Part shown: positions 18,537 to 28,555 of the stretch, piece after piece
Layout: each line of letters begins with the position of its first letter
Position numbering within the stretch: the stretch's first letter is position 1
Source of the DNA: an uncultured Magnetospirillum sp.
GTDB taxonomy: Bacteria > Pseudomonadota > Alphaproteobacteria > Rhodospirillales > Magnetospirillaceae
DNA: 62,033 bases
Assembly (NCBI RefSeq): GCF_903853455.1
Contig: NZ_CAINTR010000166.1
Location: 1 to 62,033, forward strand
Direction of reading: 5' to 3'
The notes under the pieces: generated by a model
Seen by the model: only the letters and a program-made list of their open reading frames with translations
Database searches by the model: none
What the model was told of the DNA's origin: nothing
Translations under genes and position numbers: made by a program

Positions 18537-18685
18537 GGGATAAGAACGACCTCGTTGAGCGCCCGGACACATGGATTTCTGGACATGGCCGGGGCGAGAC
18601 GGCTAAAAGGCGGCAGGGCAGTGTATCGGCCCCGCCGTCCGGGATCAACGGCGCGATAAGACAGAATTCCGGGAGAACCGTGGCA

Positions 18686-19255
18686 ATGGCTGAGGATCTC
18701 GCCCTGCTGGCGTCACAGCTGATGGGACGTGTCGACCGCACGGTGGTGCTGGTGGGGCTGATGGGCGCGGGCAAATCCTGCGTCGGACGGCGGCTGGCCG
18801 CCCGCCTGGGACTGAGCTTCATCGACGCCGACGTGGAGTTCGAAGCCGCCGCCGGCTGTTCCATCAGCGACTATTTCGCCCGCTTCGGCGAGGCCAGCTT
18901 CCGCGACGGCGAGCGCAAGGTCATCGGCCGTCTGCTGGACGGAGCGCCGGTGGTGCTGGCCACCGGCGGCGGCGCCTTCGTCGATCCCGCCACCCGCGTG
19001 CGCATCAAGGCCACCGGCACCTCGGTGTGGATCCGCGCCGACCTCGACTTGCTGCTGAAGCGTACGGTCGGCCGCGACCACCGGCCGCTGCTGAAGCAGG
19101 GCGACCCGCGCGAGATCCTGGGCCGCCTGATGGAGGCCCGCTATCCCATCTACGCCGAAGCCGATATCATCGTCGATTCCTCGGACGAAGCCCCCGAGGC
19201 CACCGTCGCCCGCGTCATGGCCGGCTTGATCGATTATCTGGGGCCCACAGCATGA
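18686..19255 (+). CDS. aroK: Shikimate kinase
   Basis: A 189-residue P-loop kinase that phosphorylates shikimate in the chorismate pathway. Walker A is GLMGAGKSCVGRRLA (about residues 24-38), shikimate-binding residues lie in DADVEFE and GEASFRDGE, and ATGGGAFVD matches the GGG shikimate motif. The lid region RPLL is present. The ATG at 18686 is preferred; a GTG two codons upstream at 18680, nearer the GGGAG site, is an alternative. It directly precedes aroB, the usual arrangement, but with a repeat between them. Confidence 0.94.
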   Translation: MAEDLALLASQLMGRVDRTVVLVGLMGAGKSCVGRRLAARLGLSFIDADVEFEAAAGCSISDYFARFGEASFRDGERKVIGRLLDGAPVVLATGGGAFVDPATRVRIKATGTSVWIRADLDLLLKRTVGRDHRPLLKQGDPREILGRLMEARYPIYAEADIIVDSSDEAPEATVARVMAGLIDYLGPTA

Positions 19256-19256
19256 A

Positions 19257-19401
19257 CCCGGCGCTTGAGGGGCATATCATGAGCGAGCCGAAGGCGAGCG
19301 CGGGCGCATTGAGCGCCCCGGAGCGAAGCGGAGGAGCCAAGCGCGCGGAGGCGCGCGCCCGGCGCTTGAGGGGCATATCATGAGCCAGCCGAAGGCGAGC
19401 G
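19257..19401. repeat. Structured repeat copy A with 44-base direct repeat at the aroB start
   Basis: Bases 19257-19300 and 19358-19401 are direct repeats with one mismatch, 101 bases apart, each containing CTTGAGGGGCATATCATGAG and the codons after it. On the minus strand the element reads ATGCCCCTCAAGCGCCGGG, a GCGCGCG/CGCGCGC hairpin, then CTTGGCTCCTCCGCT, matching repeats at 23683-23800 and 24541-24656. The second copy supplies the aroB ribosome-binding site, start codon and first seven codons; the first gives a decoy start for a 34-codon frame. Confidence 0.85.
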
Positions 19402-20501
19402 AGATCGTCACCGTCGAATTGGGCGAGCGGTCCTATCCTATCCATATCGGCCCCGGCCTGCTCGACCGTGCCGGCGCTCTGATTCAGCCGGTGATGCGCG
19501 GCAACCGCGCCCTGGTGATCACCGACGACCAGGTGGCGCCGCTCTATCTCGAACGGGTGGAGAAGAGTCTGGCGGCGGCCGGCGTCATGCCCATGCACAC
19601 GGTGTTGCCGGCCGGGGAAAAGACCAAGGACTTCCCCCATCTCGAAGCCCTGCTCGACGCCATGCTGGCGGCCCGCGCCGAGCGCGGCACCATGGTGGTG
19701 GCGCTGGGTGGCGGCGTCATCGGCGACCTCACCGGCTTTGCCGCCGCCATCTTGCTGCGCGGCGTCGATTTCGTCCAGATCCCCACCACCCTGCTGGCCC
19801 AGGTGGACAGTTCGGTGGGCGGCAAGACCGGCATCAACACCCGTCACGGCAAGAATCTGGTGGGGGCCTTCCACCAGCCGCGGCTGGTGCTGGCTGACAC
19901 CCAGGTCCTCGCCACCCTCGACCGCCGCCAGGTGCTGGCCGGCTATGCCGAGGTGGTGAAGTACGGCCTGATCGACGATGTCGCGTTCTTTGATTGGCTG
20001 GAGGCCAATGCCCCGGCCCTGATCGACGGCGACCTGGAGGCGCGGCGCCACGCGGTGGCGGTCAGTTGCCGCGCCAAGGCCCGCATCGTCGCCGCCGACG
20101 AGCGGGAAGGCGGGGTGCGCGCCCTGCTCAATCTCGGCCACACCTTCGGCCATGCCCTGGAGGCCGAGACCGGCTTCTCCGACGAGATGCTGCACGGCGA
20201 GGCAGTGGCCATCGGCATGGTGATGGCTTTCCGCCTGTCGGCCCGGCTGGGGCTGGCGCCGGCTGCCGATGCCGAGCGGCTGGTCCGCCATCTCGACGCA
20301 TTGGGGCTGCCCTCGGGCCTACCCGGTCAGCGCCAATGGGACGCGGCCCGCCTGCTGGAACACATGGCCGGCGACAAGAAGGTCAAGGACGGCAAGGTCA
20401 CCTTCGTGCTGGCCAAGGGCATCGGCCAAAGCTTCCTGACCCGCGACGTGCCCGAGGCCGAGCTGGCCGCCCTGCTGACGGAGATGACGGGCCATGGATG
20501 A
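19380..20501 (+). CDS. aroB: 3-dehydroquinate synthase
   Basis: A 373-residue NAD- and metal-dependent enzyme that converts DAHP to 3-dehydroquinate, step two of aromatic amino-acid synthesis. Family motifs are GEKTKDF (about residue 80), GGGVIGDLTGFAA (about 114) and PTTLLAQVDSSVGGKTGIN (about 138), with zinc-ligand histidines in LGHTFGHALE. Start at 19380 uses a GAGG site inside a duplicated repeat, so MSQPKAS is likely repeat-derived sequence. It follows aroK and overlaps the next gene by 8 bases. Confidence 0.97.
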   Translation: MSQPKASEIVTVELGERSYPIHIGPGLLDRAGALIQPVMRGNRALVITDDQVAPLYLERVEKSLAAAGVMPMHTVLPAGEKTKDFPHLEALLDAMLAARAERGTMVVALGGGVIGDLTGFAAAILLRGVDFVQIPTTLLAQVDSSVGGKTGINTRHGKNLVGAFHQPRLVLADTQVLATLDRRQVLAGYAEVVKYGLIDDVAFFDWLEANAPALIDGDLEARRHAVAVSCRAKARIVAADEREGGVRALLNLGHTFGHALEAETGFSDEMLHGEAVAIGMVMAFRLSARLGLAPAADAERLVRHLDALGLPSGLPGQRQWDAARLLEHMAGDKKVKDGKVTFVLAKGIGQSFLTRDVPEAELAALLTEMTGHG

Positions 20502-21774
20502 AAACGTCCTGTCCCTGATCGCCATCGTCCTCTTGCAGGCGGGATCGGCGTTCTTCGCCGGTTCCGAGACCGCGCTGACCGCCGTGTCGCGTCCGGTGAT
20601 GCATCAGTTGGAACAGGATGGCAGCCGCCGCGCCGGATTGGTCAACAAGCTGCTCGACACCCGCGACCGCCTGATCGGCTCGCTGCTGCTGGGCAACAAC
20701 CTAGTCAACATCCTGGCGTCGTCCCTGGCCACCGGCGCCCTGGTGGGCATGTTCGGCGATGCCGGCATCGTCTACGCCACCGGCGGCATGACCGTCATCG
20801 TGGTGCTGTTCGGCGAGGTGCTGCCCAAGACCTACGCCATCTACCACGCCAACCGGGTGGCGCTGCTGGTGGCGGCGCCGGTCACCGCCGTGGTGCTGAT
20901 CTTCACCCCCTTCGTGCGCACCATCGAAGTGGTGGTGCGGCTGATCTTCCGGCTGTGCGGCGCCAGCTATGCCGCCACCGTGACCCTGGAAAGCTCCATG
21001 ATGGAGCTGCGCGGCGCCATCGAGGTTCATGCCGGCGAGGAAGAGGTCAAGGAGGAGCGGCGCATGCTGCGCTCCATCCTCGAACTGAACGACGTGGAAG
21101 TGGGCCAGGTGATGACCCATCGCCGCAATGCCATCACCATCGACGCCGGACAGACGCCCACGGCCATCCTCGATCAGGTGGTCACCAGCCCCTATACCCG
21201 CCTGCCGCTGTGGAAGGACGATCCCGACAACATCGTCGGCATCATCCACGCCAAGGACATGCTGCGGGCGGTGCGCGGCCTCGACGGCGAACTGGACAGG
21301 CTCGACGTGGTCGAACTGGCCTCGCCGCCGTGGTTCATCCCCGATTCCACCACCCTGCAGGAGCAGTTGCAGGCCTTCCGCCGCCGTCGCGAGCACTTCG
21401 CCCTGGTGGTGGACGAATACGGCTCGCTGATGGGGGTGGTGACCCTGGAGGACATCCTGGAGGAGATCGTCGGCGACATCGCCGACGAGCATGACGTGGC
21501 GGTGGCCGGAGTGCGGCCGCAATCGGACGGATCGTTCATCGTCGACGGCTCGGTGCCGATCCGCGACCTCAACCGCGAGTTCGAATGGCGGCTGCCCGAC
21601 GACGAGGCCGCCACCATCGCCGGGCTGGTCCTGCACGAGGCCCGCCAGATCCCCGATGTGGGACAGGTCTTCCGCTTCTACGGCTTCCGCTTCGAGATCG
21701 CCCGGCGCCAGCGCAACCAGATCACCAGCCTGCGCGTCACCCCACCCGGCGAGGACGGCAGCCCGGCGGCGTAG
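20494..21774 (+). CDS. CorB/HlyC-type DUF21 and CBS domain membrane protein
   Basis: A 426-residue CNNM/CorB-type protein. The N-terminal DUF21 domain has four hydrophobic segments (about residues 1-155) with the conserved FAGSETAL and LLGNNLVNI motifs; a pair of CBS domains follows (about 200-330) with VVDEYGSLMGVVTLEDILEE, then a CorC/HlyC transporter-associated domain. Relatives export magnesium or other divalent cations and sense nucleotides by CBS. Translation is probably coupled to aroB through the 8-base overlap; a functional link to aromatic synthesis is not evident. Confidence 0.9.
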   Translation: MDENVLSLIAIVLLQAGSAFFAGSETALTAVSRPVMHQLEQDGSRRAGLVNKLLDTRDRLIGSLLLGNNLVNILASSLATGALVGMFGDAGIVYATGGMTVIVVLFGEVLPKTYAIYHANRVALLVAAPVTAVVLIFTPFVRTIEVVVRLIFRLCGASYAATVTLESSMMELRGAIEVHAGEEEVKEERRMLRSILELNDVEVGQVMTHRRNAITIDAGQTPTAILDQVVTSPYTRLPLWKDDPDNIVGIIHAKDMLRAVRGLDGELDRLDVVELASPPWFIPDSTTLQEQLQAFRRRREHFALVVDEYGSLMGVVTLEDILEEIVGDIADEHDVAVAGVRPQSDGSFIVDGSVPIRDLNREFEWRLPDDEAATIAGLVLHEARQIPDVGQVFRFYGFRFEIARRQRNQITSLRVTPPGEDGSPAA

Positions 21775-21796
21775 AGGGCTTCAGTCCCCCTCTTAT

Positions 21797-21901
21797 CGTC
21801 ATTCCCGCGAAAGCGGGAATCCATATGGCAACCTCTCCCCCGAAAAAAGGCTCGCACAGAGCGTCAACCCACCATGGACCCCCGCTTTCGTGGGGGTGAC
21901 G
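21797..21901. repeat. REPIN-like composite palindromic repeat, copy 2
   Basis: Left arm CGTCATTCCCGCGAAAGCGG then GAATCCAT at 21797-21824; right arm, inverted, CATGGACCCCCGCTTTCGTG then GGGGTGACG at 21873-21901. It begins 23 bases after the stop of the CBS protein. Size and layout match copies 1 and 3. Confidence 0.88.
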
Positions 21902-21962
21902 CTTGAAGTGTAGTCCGCCGAGCGTCCTCATCATGTTGACCCAGATCCGCATCCATCTCCGC

Positions 21963-21991
21963 TTGCCCCGAAGCGCGGCTGCTTGTATGAC
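21963..21991 (+). promoter_or_regulatory. Likely sigma-70 promoter of accA, leaderless
   Basis: TTGCCC at 21963-21968 and TATGAC at 21986-21991 are separated by 17 bases. The accA ATG follows only 8 bases after the -10 box, so the predicted transcript would begin at or next to the start codon. No Shine-Dalgarno sequence precedes the ATG. Confidence 0.5.
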
Positions 21992-21999
21992 ATGCCCCC

Positions 22000-22953
22000 A
22001 TGCATATCCTTGAATTCGAAAAGCCCATCGCCGAGCTCGAGGGCAAAATCGAGGAGCTGCGGCACCTGTCGGACAGCGGCGACGTCAACATCGCCGACGA
22101 GGTGAGCAAGCTCCAGGCCAAGGTCGACAAGCTGCTGCGGTCGACCTACGCCAAGCTCACGCCGTGGCAAAAGACGCAGGTGGCCCGCCACCCCGAGCGG
22201 CCGCACGCGCTGGCCTATATCGCCGCGCTGATCGACGACTTCACGCCGCTGGCCGGCGACCGCGCCTTCGGCGAGGACATGGCCATCGTCGGCGGTCTGG
22301 GCCGCTTTCGCGGCCGGTCGGTCATGGTGATCGGCCACGAGAAGGGCCACGACACCGAAAGCCGCATCAAACACAATTTCGGCATGGCCAAGCCCGAAGG
22401 CTACCGCAAGGCGGTGCGCCTGATGGAGATGGCCAACCACTTCCAGATCCCGGTGGTCACCCTGGTGGACACCGCCGGCGCCTATCCCGGCGTCGATGCC
22501 GAGGCGCGCGGTCAGGCCGAGGCCATCGCGCGCTCCATCGAGACCTGCCTGGACATCCGCGTTCCCCTGGTGTCGGTGATCATCGGCGAGGGTGGTTCCG
22601 GCGGCGCCATCGCGCTGGCCACCGCCAATACCGTGCTGATGCTGGAGCACGCCATCTACTCGGTGATCAGCCCCGAGGGCTGCGCCTCGATCCTGTGGCG
22701 CTCCAACGACAACGCCAAGGACGCAGCCGAGCAGTTGCGCCTGACCGCCCAGGACATCCACAAGCTGGGGATCATCGACGCGGTGGTGCCCGAGCCCATG
22801 GGCGGCGCCCATCGCAACATCGACTTGATGTTCCAGACCCTGTCCATGTCGCTGGAATCGGCGCTGCGCGACCTGTCCGACGTGGAGGGCGGGGTGCTGC
22901 GGGCCCGGCGGCGCGAGAAGTTCCTGGAGATGGGGCGGGCGGGTCTGTCGTGA
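22000..22953 (+). CDS. accA: Acetyl-CoA carboxylase carboxyltransferase subunit alpha
   Basis: A 317-residue subunit that, with AccD, transfers carboxyl from carboxybiotin to acetyl-CoA, the first step of fatty-acid synthesis. The N-terminus [20 protein letters not shown] matches the canonical start of the family and the carboxyltransferase core has [19 protein letters not shown] and [11 protein letters not shown]. Length is standard. Its stop overlaps the GTG start of a glycosyltransferase. A promoter lies almost on top of the start codon. Confidence 0.97.
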   Translation: MHILEFEKPIAELEGKIEELRHLSDSGDVNIADEVSKLQAKVDKLLRSTYAKLTPWQKTQVARHPERPHALAYIAALIDDFTPLAGDRAFGEDMAIVGGLGRFRGRSVMVIGHEKGHDTESRIKHNFGMAKPEGYRKAVRLMEMANHFQIPVVTLVDTAGAYPGVDAEARGQAEAIARSIETCLDIRVPLVSVIIGEGGSGGAIALATANTVLMLEHAIYSVISPEGCASILWRSNDNAKDAAEQLRLTAQDIHKLGIIDAVVPEPMGGAHRNIDLMFQTLSMSLESALRDLSDVEGGVLRARRREKFLEMGRAGLS

Positions 22954-23693
22954 CCACCCTCCCGGCGCCCGAACTCTCCGTCGTGGTCCCGGTCAAGAAC
23001 GAGGCCGAGAACATCCTGCCGCTGCTCGACGAAATCCATGCCGCCCTCCAGGGCAAGGTGGAGTTCGAGGTGGTCTACGTGGACGACGGCTCCGACGACG
23101 CCACCCCCGCCGTGCTGGCCCAGGCCCGGGACATCCATCCCCGCCTCAAGGTGGTCCGCCACCGTGCCAGTTGCGGCCAGAGCCAGGCGGTCGCCACCGG
23201 CGTCAAGCATGCCGGCGGAACCCTGATCGGCACCCTGGACGGCGACGGCCAGAACGACCCGGCCGACCTGCCGGCCATGCTGGAGCGCTGGCGCGCCGCC
23301 CCCGCTGTGGTGCGGCCGGGACTGATGATCACCGGCTGGCGCGCCAACCGTCGCGACAACGGCATCCGCCGGCTGTCCTCCAAGCTGGCCAACGGGGTGC
23401 GTTCCAAGCTGCTCCAGGATGGCATCCCCGATTCCGGCAGCGGCATCAAGCTGCTGCCCCGCGCCCTGTTCCTCGACCTGCCGCGCTTCGACCACATGCA
23501 CCGCTTCATGGCCGCCCTGGTGATCCGGGCCGGCGGCACGGTGGAGACGGTGCGGGTCAACCACCGCCCGCGCGAACGCGGCATCTCCAAATACGGAGTA
23601 TGGAACCGGCTGTGGGTCGGCATCGTCGATCTGATCGGGGTGATGTGGCTGATCCGCCGGGCTCGTAATCCGGTGGTCGAGAGTCTGGATTAA
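22950..23693 (+). CDS. Family 2 glycosyltransferase (dolichyl-phosphate mannosyltransferase-like)
   Basis: A 247-residue GT-A fold enzyme. The N-terminus [18 protein letters not shown] is the classic GT2 start, with VYVDDGSDD near residue 44 and the metal-binding [11 protein letters not shown] near residue 95. HMHRFMAAL and [11 protein letters not shown] match the dolichol-phosphate-sugar synthase branch, which charges a polyprenyl carrier. No C-terminal membrane domain is present, only a hydrophobic end segment. The GTG start overlaps accA as GTGA. Sugar and acceptor are not known. Confidence 0.88.
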   Translation: MTTLPAPELSVVVPVKNEAENILPLLDEIHAALQGKVEFEVVYVDDGSDDATPAVLAQARDIHPRLKVVRHRASCGQSQAVATGVKHAGGTLIGTLDGDGQNDPADLPAMLERWRAAPAVVRPGLMITGWRANRRDNGIRRLSSKLANGVRSKLLQDGIPDSGSGIKLLPRALFLDLPRFDHMHRFMAALVIRAGGTVETVRVNHRPRERGISKYGVWNRLWVGIVDLIGVMWLIRRARNPVVESLD

Positions 23694-23800
23694 ATGTCCC
23701 TCAAACGCCGGGCGGGCGCATCCGCGCCCTTGGCTCCTCCGCTAAAGCTCCGGGTCGCTCAACGCTCCCGCGCTCGGCGAAGGCCTCGCTCGATTTATTG
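23683..23800. repeat. Structured repeat copy B
   Basis: Begins AGAGTCTGGAT across the stop of the glycosyltransferase, continues ATGTCCCTCAAACGCCGGG, then a GGGCGC/GCGCCC hairpin, then CTTGGCTCCTCCGCT, and ends just before the next gene. It aligns with copy A (minus orientation, 19257-19401) over ~100 bases and with the left half of copy C (24541-24656). Stem sequences differ between copies but keep pairing. Confidence 0.8.
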
Positions 23801-23809
23801 GGTTGCCTG

Positions 23810-24541
23810 ATGAGTTCGCCCGCATCCCATCACCCCCTGCTGCATCCCCGCGCCCTGCTGCGCGGTCTGATTCTGATCCTGACCTTCGTCGCCATCGGCT
23901 TCCTGATCGAGGGGCTGGGCATCAAGGACGCCCTGGACACCCACTGGGTCGATGCCGAGATTCGCGGCAAGGGCCTGTCTGGCAACGCCCTGTTCGTGCT
24001 GATGGGCGGCATCGCCATCGGCATCGGCCTGCCGCGTCAGGCGGTCTGCTTCCTGGGGGGCTACGCCTTCGGCTTCGCCGAGGGGCTGCTGTGGTCGAGT
24101 CTGGCCTCGCTGGTGGGCTGCGTCGGCGCCTTCTTCTACGCCCGCTTCATGGGGCGGGGTTTCATCGCCGCCCGCTTTCCCGACCGTGTCGCCCGCGTCG
24201 ACGCCTTCCTGGCCGGCAACACCTTCTCCATGACCCTGCTGATGCGGCTGCTGCCGGTGGGCAGCAATCTGCTGACCAATCTCGCCGCCGGGGTATCGGG
24301 CGTGGTGGCGGTGCCGTTCTTCCTCGGCTCGCTGCTGGGCTTCGTGCCCCAGACCGCCGTCTTCGCCCTGCTGGGCAGCGGCATCCAGGTCGATCCGGTG
24401 TTTCGCATCGGCGCCAGCGTGATACTGTTCGTCGCCTCCGGCGTGATCGGCGTCTGGCTGTTCCAGCGCTACCGCCACGGCCGACACCTGGACGCCGCCA
24501 CCGAGGCGGCCCTCGACGAGGATGGCGACGATGAAAACTAG
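23810..24541 (+). CDS. VTT/DedA-like (TVP38/TMEM64 family) membrane protein
   Basis: A 243-residue integral membrane protein with the VTT fold: GIGLPRQAVCFLGGYAFG near residue 75, a re-entrant glycine-rich segment, RLLPVGSNLLTNLAAG near 150 and GSLLGFVPQTAVF near 180, with about five hydrophobic stretches. Relatives act as lipid scramblases or transporters. The ATG at 23810 is preferred over an in-frame TTG at 23798. Its neighbours, a polyprenyl-type glycosyltransferase and an envelope lipoprotein, fit an envelope role. Confidence 0.85.
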   Translation: MSSPASHHPLLHPRALLRGLILILTFVAIGFLIEGLGIKDALDTHWVDAEIRGKGLSGNALFVLMGGIAIGIGLPRQAVCFLGGYAFGFAEGLLWSSLASLVGCVGAFFYARFMGRGFIAARFPDRVARVDAFLAGNTFSMTLLMRLLPVGSNLLTNLAAGVSGVVAVPFFLGSLLGFVPQTAVFALLGSGIQVDPVFRIGASVILFVASGVIGVWLFQRYRHGRHLDAATEAALDEDGDDEN

Positions 24542-24656
24542 AGTCTGGATAGCCCCTCAGTCGCCGGGCGCCGTCTCCGACGGCTTGGCTTTCGCGCCAT
24601 GTGGCGCGGCGGCCCTTGGCCTTGCCTCCGAGCGAATGACAAAGATCATTCGCTCG
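24541..24656. repeat. Structured repeat copy C with hairpin over a start codon
   Basis: Begins AGAGTCTGGATAGCCCCTCA at the stop of the VTT gene, then CGCCGGGC, a GCCGTC/GACGGC hairpin, CTTGGCT, a CGCGCC/GGCGCG hairpin and finally an 11-bp perfect hairpin at 24629-24656 (CGAGCGAATGA / TCATTCGCTCG, 6-base loop). The ATG of the BON lipoprotein lies inside the 5' arm of that last stem. Confidence 0.8.
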
Positions 24657-25217
24657 TCGGTTTCCCTCCTCTGCCTCCTGCTGCTGGCCGCCTGCGCCCA
24701 GCCGGGCGGCGGAGCCTCGTCACCGTCGGCCGTGACCACGGACGCGGCCGGCCGGGTGGTGCGCCCCCGCGCCGAGCGCAACCAGGACGATTCCATCGGC
24801 CGAACCGTCCTGTCCCAACTGCGCCAGAACGACGCCGCCGCCTTCAGGGGCGTCTCGGTGCTGGCCTGGAACCACGCCGTGCTGCTGACCGGGGCGGTGA
24901 CCAAGCCCGAGCAGCGCCGCCGCGCCGAGCAGCTCGCCAAGGCCGCGGACGGGGTGGAGGTGGTGTTCAACGACCTGAATCTGGCCGAAGACCCCACCGC
25001 CGCCGCCTTCGTGCCCGAAACCGGGCGGGAACAGCGGATCTATGCCGGCCTGCTGGGCCAGGACGACATTGCCGGCGCCTATGTGGTGCGCGTGGTCAAC
25101 GGCGTCGTCACGCTGATGGGAACCGCCCGCTCGGCCGAGGACGCCGCCAAGGCCGCCGCCTTCGCCCGCGACGCCGAGGGCGTCAAATGGGTGGTGGACC
25201 ATGTCGCGGTGAAATAA
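24636..25217 (+). CDS. BON-domain outer-membrane lipoprotein
   Basis: A 193-residue lipoprotein with signal sequence MTKIIRSSVSLLCLLLLAAC and lipobox LLAAC, cysteine at residue 20. The mature protein has a low-complexity linker and two BON domains (about residues 60-125 and 135-193; GVSVLAWNHAVLLTG and YVVRVVNGVVTLMGTA) like E. coli OsmY and DolP, which bind anionic phospholipids. A longer upstream frame is non-conserved; the chosen ATG gives the signal peptide. The start codon is inside a hairpin, which could limit initiation. It is convergent with the hydrolase gene with one base between them. Confidence 0.88.
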   Translation: MTKIIRSSVSLLCLLLLAACAQPGGGASSPSAVTTDAAGRVVRPRAERNQDDSIGRTVLSQLRQNDAAAFRGVSVLAWNHAVLLTGAVTKPEQRRRAEQLAKAADGVEVVFNDLNLAEDPTAAAFVPETGREQRIYAGLLGQDDIAGAYVVRVVNGVVTLMGTARSAEDAAKAAAFARDAEGVKWVVDHVAVK

Positions 25218-25218
25218 C

Positions 25219-26037
25219 CTAATCCATCCGCCGCCGGATGAAGTCGAGGACGTGCTCGCCGGCGCCATGATCCCACAGGTCGCCGTGATGGGCGGTGGGC
25301 AGGAACACCCCGTCCTTGATGGTGTCGGCGGCTTTGAGCAGGGCATGGCCCATGGCCACCGGCACGACTTCGTCCTGGTCGCCATGCACCACCAGCAGCG
25401 GCGCCGTCAGTCCCGCCATCTTGGACAGATTGTCGAAGTGGTCGAGCATGAAGGCCCGCGCCAGCACCGGCAGGACGAAGGGCGGCGCCAGATCGGGCAG
25501 GGCGGTGAACGGACATTCCAGCACCACCATCATGGGCTCGATCAGGCGGGTCATCTCCATGACGACACCGGAGCCCAGCGACTCGCCGTACAGCACCAGC
25601 CGCGAGGCGGCGATGCCGCGGCCGACCAGCCAGCGGATCACGGCGCGGCCGTCGGCGTAGAGCCCCTTCTCGCTGGGACGGCCGGGATTGCCGCCATAGC
25701 CGCGATACTCAACCAGAAACACGCCATAGCCGGCGTCCAGCAGGGCGCGGGCCTTGAAGGCGCGTGTGCCGACCGTGCCGGAATTGCCGTGAAAGAACAC
25801 TACCGTGGGCTTGGCCGCGCTGCGCGGCGGCGCGTACCAGCCGCTGACCGGCCAACCGTCCTCGGCCTTGAGCGGCACCGGCACCATTTCGGGCACGCCG
25901 GCCTCGACCGGGTCGGCGCGGGTGGGATCGGGATGGTAGATCATGCCGCGCTGCCCCAGGGCCACCCCCGCGATCAGCAGCAGATACAATCCCCCGAAAG
26001 CCAGGAGTGCTTCGAGCAGGATTTTCACCATCGGCAT
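25219..26037 (-). CDS. Alpha/beta hydrolase (BEM46/YfhR-like)
   Basis: A 272-residue serine hydrolase anchored by an N-terminal helix (residues ~5-28). The oxyanion region is VVFFHGNSGTVG, the nucleophile serine lies in YGESLGSG, the acid in HGDQDEVVP and the histidine in PTAHHGDL, giving a complete triad. This is the BEM46/ABHD13-like group whose substrates are generally unknown. A GGGGAG ribosome-binding site precedes the ATG. It lies downstream of acs but after a strong terminator, so it probably has its own promoter. Confidence 0.88.
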   Translation of the reverse strand: MPMVKILLEALLAFGGLYLLLIAGVALGQRGMIYHPDPTRADPVEAGVPEMVPVPLKAEDGWPVSGWYAPPRSAAKPTVVFFHGNSGTVGTRAFKARALLDAGYGVFLVEYRGYGGNPGRPSEKGLYADGRAVIRWLVGRGIAASRLVLYGESLGSGVVMEMTRLIEPMMVVLECPFTALPDLAPPFVLPVLARAFMLDHFDNLSKMAGLTAPLLVVHGDQDEVVPVAMGHALLKAADTIKDGVFLPTAHHGDLWDHGAGEHVLDFIRRRMD

Positions 26038-26049
26038 CGTCGGCTCCCC

Positions 26050-26085
26050 AAAAATCGAGGCCCGTGGAGCGATCCACGGGCCTCG
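26050..26085 (-). terminator. Rho-independent terminator of acs
   Basis: A 13-bp perfect stem (CGAGGCCCGTGGA with its complement, 4-base loop) followed on the minus strand by ATTTTTGG. It lies 31 bases past the acs stop, in front of the hydrolase gene. Confidence 0.9.
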
Positions 26086-26116
26086 TCATACACCATGTTC
26101 AGGACTTACACGCGCA

Positions 26117-28051
<1,935 letters not shown>

Positions 28052-28204
28052 TGTGGGGGTGTCTCCCTTTTTTGATTGACCCGCGCTCATGTTTGCCCGG
28101 CGCGGGGCGTTTCCCCAGATAGAGAAACCGCGAGTATGTTCGACTCGGGCGGGGGAAACAAGCCCGCTCAAAGGGGTAGGTGGGCAGCTTTCATGGAATC
28201 ATAA

Positions 28205-28555
28205 TCAACGTAAGGTGTCCGTCCGCCACACCTTGCCGTCCCGCACGGTAACCGGGAACGGTTCGAGGCTGCGGCCCTTGCACGGCCCCCGCACGCAATA
28301 GCCCGATTCGATTTCGAACAGGGCGAAATGGTTGGCGCACAGGATGCCGCTCTTGAAGATATCGAGGAACTTGTCGTCTTCCAGGTTCAGCGGCGCCCCC
28401 ACATGCGGGCAGGAATTGACGTAGCCGAACACTTCGCCGTCCTGGCGCACCACGAAAATTCGCTGCCGGGTGCCATCCGCTTTGTCCACCACGAAGCCCT
28501 TGGCGCCGGGGTCGTCGATCTCGGCCAGGGCGCACAGGAGGGTAGGAGTGGTCAC
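28205..28555 (-). CDS. Rieske [2Fe-2S] domain protein
   Basis: A 116-residue single Rieske domain. Cluster ligands are in CPHVGAPL (C-x-H) and CANHFALF (C-x-x-H), 20-odd residues apart; the second loop has a further cysteine pair (GYCVRGPC). It resembles small Rieske ferredoxins serving oxygenases or nitrite reductase NirD-like subunits, but no oxygenase gene lies nearby. The GTG start overlaps the EVE-domain gene stop as GTGA, so it is the last gene of the YciI-EVE-Rieske operon. Confidence 0.88.
   Translation of the reverse strand: MTTPTLLCALAEIDDPGAKGFVVDKADGTRQRIFVVRQDGEVFGYVNSCPHVGAPLNLEDDKFLDIFKSGILCANHFALFEIESGYCVRGPCKGRSLEPFPVTVRDGKVWRTDTLR

Noticed and set aside
19027-19383. A plus-strand frame across the aroK end and the repeat, ending RRLRGIS
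   Set aside because: It is a shadow of aroK running into the decoy start in the repeat; the 34-codon piece from 19279 has no family character.
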